Positions 36,737-45,489 of a DNA stretch of 64,000 nt are shown in pieces. The DNA lies in the NCBI GenBank assembly GCA_016706865.1, contig JADJIS010000002.1, positions 496,001 to 560,000 on the forward strand. Direction: 5' to 3'. The first letter of the stretch is position 1. Each line of letters begins with the position of its first letter. The notes beneath the pieces are model-generated. The model saw only the letters and a list, made by a program, of their open reading frames with translations. It was not told where the DNA came from and ran no database searches. Source of the stretch: Bacteroidota bacterium (GTDB lineage: Bacteria; Bacteroidota; Bacteroidia; Chitinophagales; BACL12). The translations under genes and the position numbers were made by a program.

Positions 36737-39169
36737 TCACTTCTCCGCCACCACTCCAATACTATTAAAAGTCTCAATCCCGCACTCCAAAAATCCCTGA
36801 TATTCATCTTCGTCCGGTGTATAACCGCGTGGTTGATTTAATACCTTGCCATCCGGGGCAATTAATACGTAGTAGGGTTGAGAGTTGGTATTAAATTCAC
36901 GTGCCTGAAAGTCGCTCCATTTGTTTCCTATGCTGCGTACTTTATTTCCGGTATGTGCAGATATATATTGATCTTCTAAACGCAGCGCTTCTTTATCGTC
37001 AACGTATAAACTTACCAATACATATTCTTCGTTGATTAATTTATAAACTTCCTCATTTGGCCAAACATGTTCTTCCATTTTTCTGCAATTTACACACGCC
37101 CAGCCAGTGAAGTCAATCATGATAGGTTTGTTCACTTCCTTAGCATATGCAACTGCTTCGTCCATGTCGTGAAAACAATTTAATGCGAGTGGGCATTCGC
37201 TGTCGTAATGATAAATACTGTAAAACATCGGAGGTGTAAATCCGCTTATTAATGCTAAATTTTTTCCTTTTTGTATCCCACTGGCAAAATAAATGGTAAG
37301 CGCTAAAAAGGTTAATGAAAAAATTCCTCGTGCGATTCCGAATTTCACTTTTTTATCATCGTGCGGGAAACGGATAACACCTATAAGATATAAGAATGTG
37401 AGCAACGAAAATAAAGCCCATAATCCTAAAAATATTTCGCGTTTTAAAAATCCCCAGTGATAAGCAAGGTCTACATTCGATAAAAATTTGATGGCAAATG
37501 CGAGTTCGATAAATGCAAAAACAATTTTTACTTCGTTTAACCATCCACCGCTTTTTGGTAATTTATTTAAGAGTTGTGGAAATAACGCCAATAAAGTAAA
37601 TGCCAAAGCAAACGCTGTCCCGAAACCAACCATACCGGCGCTTAATGCAGCTCCACCACCTTTTAAACTATTTGCAAGTAAGGACCCTAAAATTGGACCG
37701 GTGCAGGAAAAAGAAACAATACATAAAGTAACGGCCATGAAAAAAATACCGAGTAATCCACCTACATCTGATGCGCTGTCGGTTTTATTTGCCCATTTGG
37801 AGGGTAATTTAATTTCGAATAATCCGAATAATGAAAGAGCAAATAAAATGAACACAAAAAAGAAAACCATGTTCACCACATTATTTGTAGAGAAGGAGTT
37901 TAATGCATCGCCGGATAAACCAAATAATAAAAAGGGAAGTGAGACAAGAAAATAAACTAAAATAATACTGAAACCATAAAAAGATGCTTCAAAAATTCCC
38001 TTTTTTCTGTTGGTTGATCTTTTAGTAAAAAAGGAAATTGTAAAGGGTATCATCGGGAAAGTACAAGGCATTAATAATCCTATTAATCCTCCGATAAAAC
38101 CTAAAATAAATGTGCTGAATAATCCTTTATTATTTGCATTGGTAATTTCCTGATCAATTTTGGGATCGCATTGTGCCTGCCGGGCATATCCTGTATCCAC
38201 AGCAAATGTTCCGAATATATTTGCAGGAGCTGCAGAGGCACCAGTGTCCGTTTTAATGATCTCAATGATATCACCTCCACTCAATTTAAAGGTAAAATCT
38301 TTAATTCCAAATTTACATTGTATGGCATCACAAGTTTGAAAATCAATATATCCGCTGATGATTGCATTGGCAGAATCAACCTTAATTTTTTGACGAATTT
38401 CTAACTTATCGTGATAGAATTTTGTTATCTTATTTTGAAATAAAGGTTCCGGTTTATTTTCTGCATGCCCAAATTCGTCTGCCTTTCCAATTAGCTGATA
38501 ATTTTTCCCGGCATTTTCAAAAACAACCTTCATAGGTTGAGCGCCGTCTTCCGGTGAGTCCTGAGAATATAATTTCCAGGTTGGCGCTACAGTAGCATTA
38601 AATTTTAACCAATATTCGGTATCGTTGATTTTTTCGCTGCTAATTTCCCAGGTTACAGGATATTTTATTTTAGAATAATCAGTGGTAAAATTACCGTTAT
38701 AGGTATTTGCAATTGCAGTAAGATCAAAACTAAAGTCGTGTGAAAATGCCATGCATTGTTTATCATCACAACTCATAAAATCGATATACCCTTTAACCGT
38801 TACATTTTTGCTAACCTTAACCGTTTGTTTGAGTACGAGTTTTTTATGATAAAATTTTATCACCTGATTTTGGAAAAGTGGTTCTACTTCCTCCTCTTTT
38901 CTTCCCAGTTCCGTCATTTCACCGATCAATTCAACTCCTTCAGGTAAATCCTCAAAAATCAGAGATGTTGGTATTGGTCCGTCCTCCGGAACATCATGCG
39001 AATACAACTTCCAACCTTCATCAATAGCAGCTACAAAAATGAGAATGTATTCATTTGGCACACCACTGGCAGTTACCGATGTTTCCCATTTAACGGGTTT
39101 TAGTAGTTGGGCATGGGTTTGATTGATAAACAGGATCGCCAATAAAAACTGAAAAAACTTTTTTCCCAT
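36737..39169 (-). CDS. dsbD: Thiol:disulfide interchange protein DsbD
   Basis: About 810 residues from the ATG at 39169; a GTG at 39214 is upstream of a TAAATTTG box and less likely. The signal peptide is followed by two tandem DsbD-alpha-like domains, each with a Cys pair (C134/C139 in SCDDKQC, C280/C285 in TCDAIQC). Then comes a polytopic core with the redox Cys residues C369 (PCTFPM) and C489 (SFSCTGP), and a thioredoxin domain with WACVNC (C692/C695). It passes electrons from cytoplasmic thioredoxin to periplasmic thiols and cytochrome maturation. The doubled N-terminal domain is unusual compared with E. coli. Confidence 0.93.
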   Translation of the reverse strand: MGKKFFQFLLAILFINQTHAQLLKPVKWETSVTASGVPNEYILIFVAAIDEGWKLYSHDVPEDGPIPTSLIFEDLPEGVELIGEMTELGRKEEEVEPLFQNQVIKFYHKKLVLKQTVKVSKNVTVKGYIDFMSCDDKQCMAFSHDFSFDLTAIANTYNGNFTTDYSKIKYPVTWEISSEKINDTEYWLKFNATVAPTWKLYSQDSPEDGAQPMKVVFENAGKNYQLIGKADEFGHAENKPEPLFQNKITKFYHDKLEIRQKIKVDSANAIISGYIDFQTCDAIQCKFGIKDFTFKLSGGDIIEIIKTDTGASAAPANIFGTFAVDTGYARQAQCDPKIDQEITNANNKGLFSTFILGFIGGLIGLLMPCTFPMIPFTISFFTKRSTNRKKGIFEASFYGFSIILVYFLVSLPFLLFGLSGDALNSFSTNNVVNMVFFFVFILFALSLFGLFEIKLPSKWANKTDSASDVGGLLGIFFMAVTLCIVSFSCTGPILGSLLANSLKGGGAALSAGMVGFGTAFALAFTLLALFPQLLNKLPKSGGWLNEVKIVFAFIELAFAIKFLSNVDLAYHWGFLKREIFLGLWALFSLLTFLYLIGVIRFPHDDKKVKFGIARGIFSLTFLALTIYFASGIQKGKNLALISGFTPPMFYSIYHYDSECPLALNCFHDMDEAVAYAKEVNKPIMIDFTGWACVNCRKMEEHVWPNEEVYKLINEEYVLVSLYVDDKEALRLEDQYISAHTGNKVRSIGNKWSDFQAREFNTNSQPYYVLIAPDGKVLNQPRGYTPDEDEYQGFLECGIETFNSIGVVAEK

Positions 39170-39263
39170 CAGGTCGGATTTTTTGCTGTGCAAATTTAAC
39201 GAATTAGGCCTCACAGAGGTTCGTTAAAAGGTTGTGTGACATTATTTTTACTGTTAAAAGATC

Positions 39264-39977
39264 TTAAACCGATGCAGAGGAAACCACTTTGGCTAAAAAT
39301 GACTCGAAGATCATCCTGCCATCGGTATTTCCTAAAATTTCCTCACTGGCTCTTTCCGGATGGGGCATCATACCGAAAACATTACGTTCCTTATTACAAA
39401 TACCGGCAATATTAAACAACGAACCATTTGGATTTGACCCTTCCGTTACTTCTCCATGTTCATCACAATAACGAAAAATCACCTGATCGTTTGCAATAAT
39501 TTCTTTCAAAACCTTGTCTTCCGCATAAAACCTTCCTTCGCCATGGGCAATAGGTATCTTGAGCGCATGATGCTGAGGCACATACCGGTTGATCCTGCTG
39601 GCAGTATTTTCTGCCGTGAGAAAAATATTTTTACAGATGAATTGCTGATTGTTGTTTTCCAATAAAACCCCGGGAAGTAGTCCAGCCTCACATAATATTT
39701 GAAAACCATTACAGATACCCCAGGCAAAACCTCCTGCCTCGCAATGTTTGATCACTGCCTGCATAATTGGGGAAAACCGTGCTATAGAACCCGTTCTGAG
39801 GGCATCTCCATAAGAAAAACCACCCGGTAGCATAACACAATCCTTTGTGGTGAGTCCACCCAGATCTTTTTGTTTGTGAAACAATTCTATTACTTCACAA
39901 CCCATAACATTGCGTAAAACATGGATCAGATCCTGATCGCAATTGGAACCCGGAAAAGTAACAACGCCAAATCTCAT
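39264..39977 (-). CDS. purQ: Phosphoribosylformylglycinamidine synthase subunit PurQ
   Basis: A 237-residue class I glutamine amidotransferase. The start VVTFPGSNCDQDL and PGGFSYGDALRTG are the PurQ-specific glutamine-site motifs. The nucleophile Cys lies in WGICNGFQIL, and the partner His and Glu in MMPHPERAS near the C-terminus. It supplies ammonia to PurL in purine synthesis. No purS or purL is nearby. It follows the DUF6427-like membrane gene by 11 bp in a tight operon. Confidence 0.93.
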   Translation of the reverse strand: MRFGVVTFPGSNCDQDLIHVLRNVMGCEVIELFHKQKDLGGLTTKDCVMLPGGFSYGDALRTGSIARFSPIMQAVIKHCEAGGFAWGICNGFQILCEAGLLPGVLLENNNQQFICKNIFLTAENTASRINRYVPQHHALKIPIAHGEGRFYAEDKVLKEIIANDQVIFRYCDEHGEVTEGSNPNGSLFNIAGICNKERNVFGMMPHPERASEEILGNTDGRMIFESFLAKVVSSASV

Positions 39978-39988
39978 TTTTTGTAGAG

Positions 39989-40984
39989 TTAAGCTGTAAA
40001 GTTAATATATTGAAACAGGATTGTGGCACCCAAAAGTGTAATATGTATTATTTCAGGTGTCATGCGGTTTTTGGAGTGGAAGAAATAGTAACTTATAAAA
40101 AACGAAGTTCCCATCATCAAAAAATAAAGTCCGCCAACATCGGCATTGGAATTGAACAAAAATGCCAATATCCCGAAAAGAAAAAAGGAAACAAATGAAC
40201 CCAGATATTTTCTTACTTGAATGAGGTTGCTGGTAAATTTATTACTGTAAAAAATGAGTGAAATTATCAGCGCAATTCCGATTAATACCAATTTTACAAT
40301 GACGATAGTGCTGAAAAAATTGGAAAGTTTTGTTAGATCCGGAACAAAGTGAAATTGTTTTTCCCAAAATTCAGGAAGCAGATCAAACCAGAAAAATGCG
40401 GTAGCTGCGAGAAAATAGATCACCATAAATCCGGAGAGAAATAAAACGAATTCCCGAAAAGTTATGCTTCTCATTCTTATGATGGCCAATAAACTGTAAA
40501 GGCTGAAGACCAAAGCGGGAAAAAATAAAAGTGAAACAAATCCATTCAGCAATCCTGTGTCAAAATAAATGGTATCTGCTTTTGGTTTATTATATGCGCT
40601 GAATATTTTAAACAATATCCAAATTAAAAAGAATCCGCTGAGTACTGCAGGAGTATTAAGCAACATATCCGGAAAAAAACTGCATAACAATATAAATACA
40701 AGTGCGGGTAGGAGAGAAGGTTTCGTATTTACTTTACTTCCCTGCATAAGCATACTAATAAGTACCGCTTGAGTTACAATACATGCCAGGTTAAAAAAAG
40801 GAACAACTGTTTGGGGTAATTTATTTAGCGGTATCCATTGATTAAATAATAAGTCGCCAATAAAATAATACGATGTTTCAGTAGTTGGTATTCCTCCTAA
40901 AAAAAATTTAAGATTTACCAATGCTGCATAAATTATGAGCAAAATAAGAGATACCGGATTAGAGGATTGGAAAAGCCGCAGCAC
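39989..40984 (-). CDS. Polytopic membrane protein (DUF6427-like)
   Basis: A 331-residue protein with about eight to ten hydrophobic helices and little else. It opens with MLRLFQSSNPVSLILLIIYA, has SITFREFVLFLSGFMVIYFL in the middle and ends with a short tail. Length, topology and position next to purQ fit a Bacteroidota membrane family I recall as DUF6427; the name is tentative. The function is unknown. Confidence 0.65.
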   Translation of the reverse strand: MLRLFQSSNPVSLILLIIYAALVNLKFFLGGIPTTETSYYFIGDLLFNQWIPLNKLPQTVVPFFNLACIVTQAVLISMLMQGSKVNTKPSLLPALVFILLCSFFPDMLLNTPAVLSGFFLIWILFKIFSAYNKPKADTIYFDTGLLNGFVSLLFFPALVFSLYSLLAIIRMRSITFREFVLFLSGFMVIYFLAATAFFWFDLLPEFWEKQFHFVPDLTKLSNFFSTIVIVKLVLIGIALIISLIFYSNKFTSNLIQVRKYLGSFVSFFLFGILAFLFNSNADVGGLYFLMMGTSFFISYYFFHSKNRMTPEIIHITLLGATILFQYINFTA

Positions 40985-40993
40985 TGAAATTAA

Positions 40994-42466
40994 TTAAAGT
41001 TGTAATTTGACAAATGATAATGTTTTTTTATAAATACTGGGGATAATAATTTCATTAAAGGAGATCTGTTCTGCGGAAGAAGGTCGTAATTGCACTTCCT
41101 GCTGATTGGCATTAAAAATACTTTTTCTGTCCAATGCGCCGTCAGCCTCCATTTCGTATTGCAGCACATTGGAATTTTGTTCCACATCTTCATTAAAAAT
41201 AAAGGTGATCTGTTGTTTGCTGTTAATTATTGCATACGACGAATTTACACCTCTGTCTTCGCGACTTATTTGTTTTTTTCTGATCACATTATTCCAAGAG
41301 GGAGTTCCATCAGGTTTAATGGAAAATAATAAAATATCATCATACTCATAAAATTCAACTTGTCGCGTGGAGGTTCTATAACCGTAATAGGGATCGTAAT
41401 TTGTATACTCATAACTCTCCACAGTTTTATCGTAGTATTCTGCAACCAACAAAGCACCGCCATCCGCACGTGGTACAATATTCCCGATCTGATATACCGG
41501 TAAGTTTTTAATTGCTTTTTCCGTTGCAAGGCCTGCAATCTCATCTAACGTCTCTTGGGGAAAAATATAATTGTGTTTTAAATTTATGGAGGAAGAAGAT
41601 GGATCAATTACCTGATAATTATATCCAACCATATATTCTTTACTATCTTCTTTTAAAAAACTAATCGCAATAATATTTCCGGAAGAATTATCAATTGCAA
41701 AATTCATTTCGTCCAGACAGAAATCGTTGCTGGTGATATCCGTATATAAAACAGCAGATCCTTGTTTCGGAAGTACAAAAGAATATTGAACTGCAGTTTT
41801 ATCTTTTTTGCAATTAAACTCATCGTTCTCAAAAAGAAAAACAGGAATGCCCGAATCGGTTATTAATTCTTTTATCAGGATGGGACTATAATTGATATCA
41901 GGCAAATTAATATCGTTTTTTTGTAACAATGCAGCTTCACTGTTAATTACCAATGAAAACATTTTATCAATACGACCTGCACTGAATTCATATTTGTAAA
42001 TAAGAAAATATGCATTATTCTTCGACTTGACTATTTTAAATTCCGAAAAATTTTCACCTATTTTCAAGGATGTTGAATCCAGAAGTATGGGCTCACCCTT
42101 TTTTTCCACGTCCTCATTAAATAACTGGACTGCGAGGTAATTATTCTTATTTTCTTTATATGTGTAAAAATGATAAATTTTTTCTCCGCTTTTATACACT
42201 TCCACCGATTCGTAATCCATGGTTTTTATGGTAATTTCTTTTTTGCGTTTAAAGGTCATTTGTTTGTCATAAATATCGATCTCGTCTTCAAAACGATATT
42301 TTTTATAGACTAAAACATCACCATTTTTATTTTTGCCTAATATATTATAGCCTACCAGTTCTGTGCTGATTTTCTGCGGATCAGAAATAAATATTTTTTG
42401 AGCCTGCATAATGGCAGGAAGGAACACAAACATAAAACAACAATACCATACCCTCGATTTATTCAC
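40994..42466 (-). CDS. Hypothetical exported protein
   Basis: A 490-residue protein with a signal peptide (WYCCFMFVFLPAIMQAQ). The mature protein is entirely beta-rich with regular strand-turn repeats (VLVYKKYRFEDEIDIYDKQM, IYHFYTYKENKNNYLAVQL), suggesting a beta-propeller. Bacteroidota genomes carry many such proteins beside housekeeping genes. It starts the operon that continues, 9 bp later, into the membrane protein and purQ. The function is unknown. Confidence 0.65.
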   Translation of the reverse strand: MNKSRVWYCCFMFVFLPAIMQAQKIFISDPQKISTELVGYNILGKNKNGDVLVYKKYRFEDEIDIYDKQMTFKRKKEITIKTMDYESVEVYKSGEKIYHFYTYKENKNNYLAVQLFNEDVEKKGEPILLDSTSLKIGENFSEFKIVKSKNNAYFLIYKYEFSAGRIDKMFSLVINSEAALLQKNDINLPDINYSPILIKELITDSGIPVFLFENDEFNCKKDKTAVQYSFVLPKQGSAVLYTDITSNDFCLDEMNFAIDNSSGNIIAISFLKEDSKEYMVGYNYQVIDPSSSSINLKHNYIFPQETLDEIAGLATEKAIKNLPVYQIGNIVPRADGGALLVAEYYDKTVESYEYTNYDPYYGYRTSTRQVEFYEYDDILLFSIKPDGTPSWNNVIRKKQISREDRGVNSSYAIINSKQQITFIFNEDVEQNSNVLQYEMEADGALDRKSIFNANQQEVQLRPSSAEQISFNEIIIPSIYKKTLSFVKLQL

Positions 42467-42593
42467 AATGTCATATTTTTTTTGCCATATTTAGGGCAAT
42501 TATTAATGTATCAAAATTACATAAAAAACGTTTAGGGTGCTGTTTTGTTGTGTGGGTTGTCCCATATGTAAATAATAAAGTTAAGTATCTATG

Positions 42594-43922
42594 CTACTTT
42601 TTTTGTTTGGGGTCCAATGCATCGCGCAGTCCTTCGCCAATGAGATTGTATACAGTCACCGTTATAAAAATTGCCATACCGGGAAAGAGCACAAGCCACC
42701 AGGCACTGAATTTTTCCCTCCCATCGCTTACGAGAGAACCCCAGGTAACCAGATCGGATGGTACGCCAATTCCGAGAAAAGATAAACTTGATTCTATCAA
42801 AATGGCAGAAGCTATTCCAAATGCAATGGATACCAATGCCGGAGCAATTCCATTTGGAAGGGCGTGTTTTACTATGATATTTAATTCTGAAAACCCAAGT
42901 GAACGCGCAGCTTGAATATATTCTAAATTCCGTATTCTCAAAAATTCCGCTCTGGTTAATCGGGCAATACCTGTCCATGAGGTTAAACCAATTATAACCA
43001 TGAGATTTGTAATGGAAGGTCTCGCAATGGCAGCAATGGTAAGAATTAATATAAAAGTTGGCATTGCATAAAATATTTCAATGGTTCTTGAAATAAGTGT
43101 ATCTGCAGGAATAAACATTCGTTTATTTAGATAAGGTAATTTACCCACCAGTTTTCCTACCAACATAAAAATAAAAATTATCCCTGCAAAAATGAATATA
43201 CTCAGAATTAATTGCAGCAACATATTTAATCCTGAACTGTTTATTGCATCCTGTAAAATGAAATTTCTGGTTTGAAATGCATAGAACCAGGCAACAAAAA
43301 CACCAATTACCACAGTCCAGAATTTACCTCTGGTGGTAACCAATCTATTATCGCCAAAATATCCCGCGATAGCACCTAATAATAATCCAATAATTGCAGC
43401 AATGGTCATGGAAATAAATCCAATTGTGAGGGAGATTCGCGCTCCGTGGATGAGACCTGCCATCAGATCGTCGCCCAGACTTCCCGTACCTAAAATATGT
43501 CTGAAACGTCTCGGCATCTCTACGATCTGACCATTTTTATCCTTAAATAATTGGGCATCTCCCGGACCTTTATATCCTGTATTCAACATGTCGGTTTTAC
43601 CCGGAGAATACGGTACTGGTGCCCAAATCACCTTTTCCATATCCATTTGTTTCCAGTCGGCAATATCCAACTGAATATTTTCAATACTCCCATCACTTTT
43701 TGTGACGATATAATTATTTTTCCATGAAAATGCCGGGAAATAATTATTCCCTTCATATTTAACGAACAGTGGTTTCTGATTTGCAAGAATAGGTGCTAAA
43801 ATTGCAATTATTGCAAGAAATAATAATATATACAATGAAATATACGCAGGTTTATTGTGCCTGAATTGTTTTCGCGCATGTGCACGGAAACTGAATTCGT
43901 TTTGCGTTTTATTTTTTTTCAT
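42594..43922 (-). CDS. Oligopeptide/dipeptide ABC transporter permease (OppC-like)
   Basis: A 442-residue inner-membrane permease, larger than the usual 300 or so. The N-terminal helix is typical (KPAYISLYILLFLAIIAILAP), followed by a soluble segment of about 120 residues, then HILGTGSLGDDLMAGLIHGARISL as expected for OppC. An extra helical insert (about 205-275) precedes the conserved ATPase-contact loop with AARSLGFSELNIIVKHALPN. Its start overlaps the stop of the OppB-like gene by 4 bp (ATGA). No ATPase gene is adjacent. Confidence 0.82.
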   Translation of the reverse strand: MKKNKTQNEFSFRAHARKQFRHNKPAYISLYILLFLAIIAILAPILANQKPLFVKYEGNNYFPAFSWKNNYIVTKSDGSIENIQLDIADWKQMDMEKVIWAPVPYSPGKTDMLNTGYKGPGDAQLFKDKNGQIVEMPRRFRHILGTGSLGDDLMAGLIHGARISLTIGFISMTIAAIIGLLLGAIAGYFGDNRLVTTRGKFWTVVIGVFVAWFYAFQTRNFILQDAINSSGLNMLLQLILSIFIFAGIIFIFMLVGKLVGKLPYLNKRMFIPADTLISRTIEIFYAMPTFILILTIAAIARPSITNLMVIIGLTSWTGIARLTRAEFLRIRNLEYIQAARSLGFSELNIIVKHALPNGIAPALVSIAFGIASAILIESSLSFLGIGVPSDLVTWGSLVSDGREKFSAWWLVLFPGMAIFITVTVYNLIGEGLRDALDPKQKK

Positions 43923-45424
43923 TGATTGTTTGAATAAGAGATTCTTGGGTCAGCAATTGCATATAAAATATCAGCTATTAAATAGCCTACTAAAGTTAGA
44001 ACTCCCGTTAATGTAAAAACATCAATTATAACCGGATAATCGTTTGTTTGTATTGCGTGAAATATTTGTTGCCCCATTCCCGGAATGGTAAAAATGGTTT
44101 CCAAAATAACAGAGCCACTGATTGCCAACGGAAATACATTGGAAAAAACCGTAATGATCGGTAAAAGTGTGTTTCTGAAAACATGTTTATATAAAACCTT
44201 CCCATCACTCAATCCTTTTGCTCTGGCAGTACGGATATAATCCTGCGAAATAACTTCTAATGCGGAAACTCTTGTTATCCTGCTTAAAAATGCAAGTTGT
44301 GAATAGGTATAAGCAATGGTTGGTAAAATCAAATAAGGCAAACGCAAACGTATCACTTCTAAAAAATTTGATCCTTCCGGAATTCCGGTTACGGGTTGAA
44401 TTCCTGATGCAGGGAAAACAGAAAGTGCTTCTGTGTTGGCAAAACCCATCAACAATAATGTTGCAACCCAAAAAGTGGGCATAGAATATAAAACAAAAAG
44501 TATTACAGAAGATGTTCTGTCAAATAAGGAATTTTTATTGGCCGCAGCTTTTAATCCAATTGGAAGGCTGATCAAATATGCCAATAATATGGAGATCATG
44601 GTAAAAAACAACGACCATTTCATGCGTTCTGAAATGATATCGGATACTTTTAATTTGGTTTCATACGAATATCCGAAATCGCCCCGTATCAATCCTGCGC
44701 AATTAACATTTCCTTTGCCTGTTAGCCAGTTGCCATCCCCGAATATCCAGCGATGGTATTGATTGCTTTTATAAAAATTAATGGAGGGGATGTAATTTTT
44801 ATATTTTGTGGAATGGGATTCCATCGCCAGATAATTGTCATTTGCCGATTTTATTTCATTCTGTATTGTATGGAGATAGGAAAGTTGTTCTGCATTTTGT
44901 TTTAAATAATTTAATTTCAATTGAATGAGTTTATCATTATAACTCACTTTCAAATTACTCACCTCTATTTTAAAGTTTGTGATACTGTCCTGAATGGCAT
45001 TTTTTCCAAATTTATTTATATCAACGGAGTCAGGTGAAATTTTATTTATAGCCAGTTCCAGATCTTTTACCGATCGATACCATGCAGCAATTTGAGGCCA
45101 GTTTCCATAGGTATTCAAAAGGCGCTTCAAAGCATCGCGTTCATTTTCATCGTATATTTTATACAAAGTATCGGGTGTTGCAAGGGTGGTAATACTAAAA
45201 TAAAACACCGGCAGATCAAGACCTAATTTTTTGCGCCATCTATCTTCTTCCTTTTGGGTGTTGTTTTGTTGAACTCCCATCTCTCCACCCGATTCCCTGG
45301 CTGAAACCATACGATCCAACGGGTCGCCAGGCGCATTAATACTAATTACAAATGCCAGTAATGAAATTATAATAAGTGTGGGAATAAAAAACAAAATTCG
45401 TTTGAGAATATATTTACCCATCAC
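43919..45424 (-). CDS. Oligopeptide/dipeptide ABC transporter permease (OppB-like)
   Basis: A 501-residue permease with the OppB N-terminal helix (ILFFIPTLIIISLLAFVI) and, after residue 247, the standard LIRGDFGYSYETKLKVSDII segment, five further helices and the ATPase-contact loop ARAKGLSDGKVLYKHVFRNT. Compared with ordinary OppB it carries an insert of about 145 residues (about 80-225) between helix 1 and helix 2. The insert is highly charged and probably coiled-coil, expected in the periplasm. Overlaps oppC by 4 bp. Confidence 0.85.
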   Translation of the reverse strand: MMGKYILKRILFFIPTLIIISLLAFVISINAPGDPLDRMVSARESGGEMGVQQNNTQKEEDRWRKKLGLDLPVFYFSITTLATPDTLYKIYDENERDALKRLLNTYGNWPQIAAWYRSVKDLELAINKISPDSVDINKFGKNAIQDSITNFKIEVSNLKVSYNDKLIQLKLNYLKQNAEQLSYLHTIQNEIKSANDNYLAMESHSTKYKNYIPSINFYKSNQYHRWIFGDGNWLTGKGNVNCAGLIRGDFGYSYETKLKVSDIISERMKWSLFFTMISILLAYLISLPIGLKAAANKNSLFDRTSSVILFVLYSMPTFWVATLLLMGFANTEALSVFPASGIQPVTGIPEGSNFLEVIRLRLPYLILPTIAYTYSQLAFLSRITRVSALEVISQDYIRTARAKGLSDGKVLYKHVFRNTLLPIITVFSNVFPLAISGSVILETIFTIPGMGQQIFHAIQTNDYPVIIDVFTLTGVLTLVGYLIADILYAIADPRISYSNNQ

Positions 45425-45489
45425 TAAGTTGGTTGAAACTGCAGTAAAAATACATTAACTGTTGCACATAAAATGGAACTGCAGTGAGA

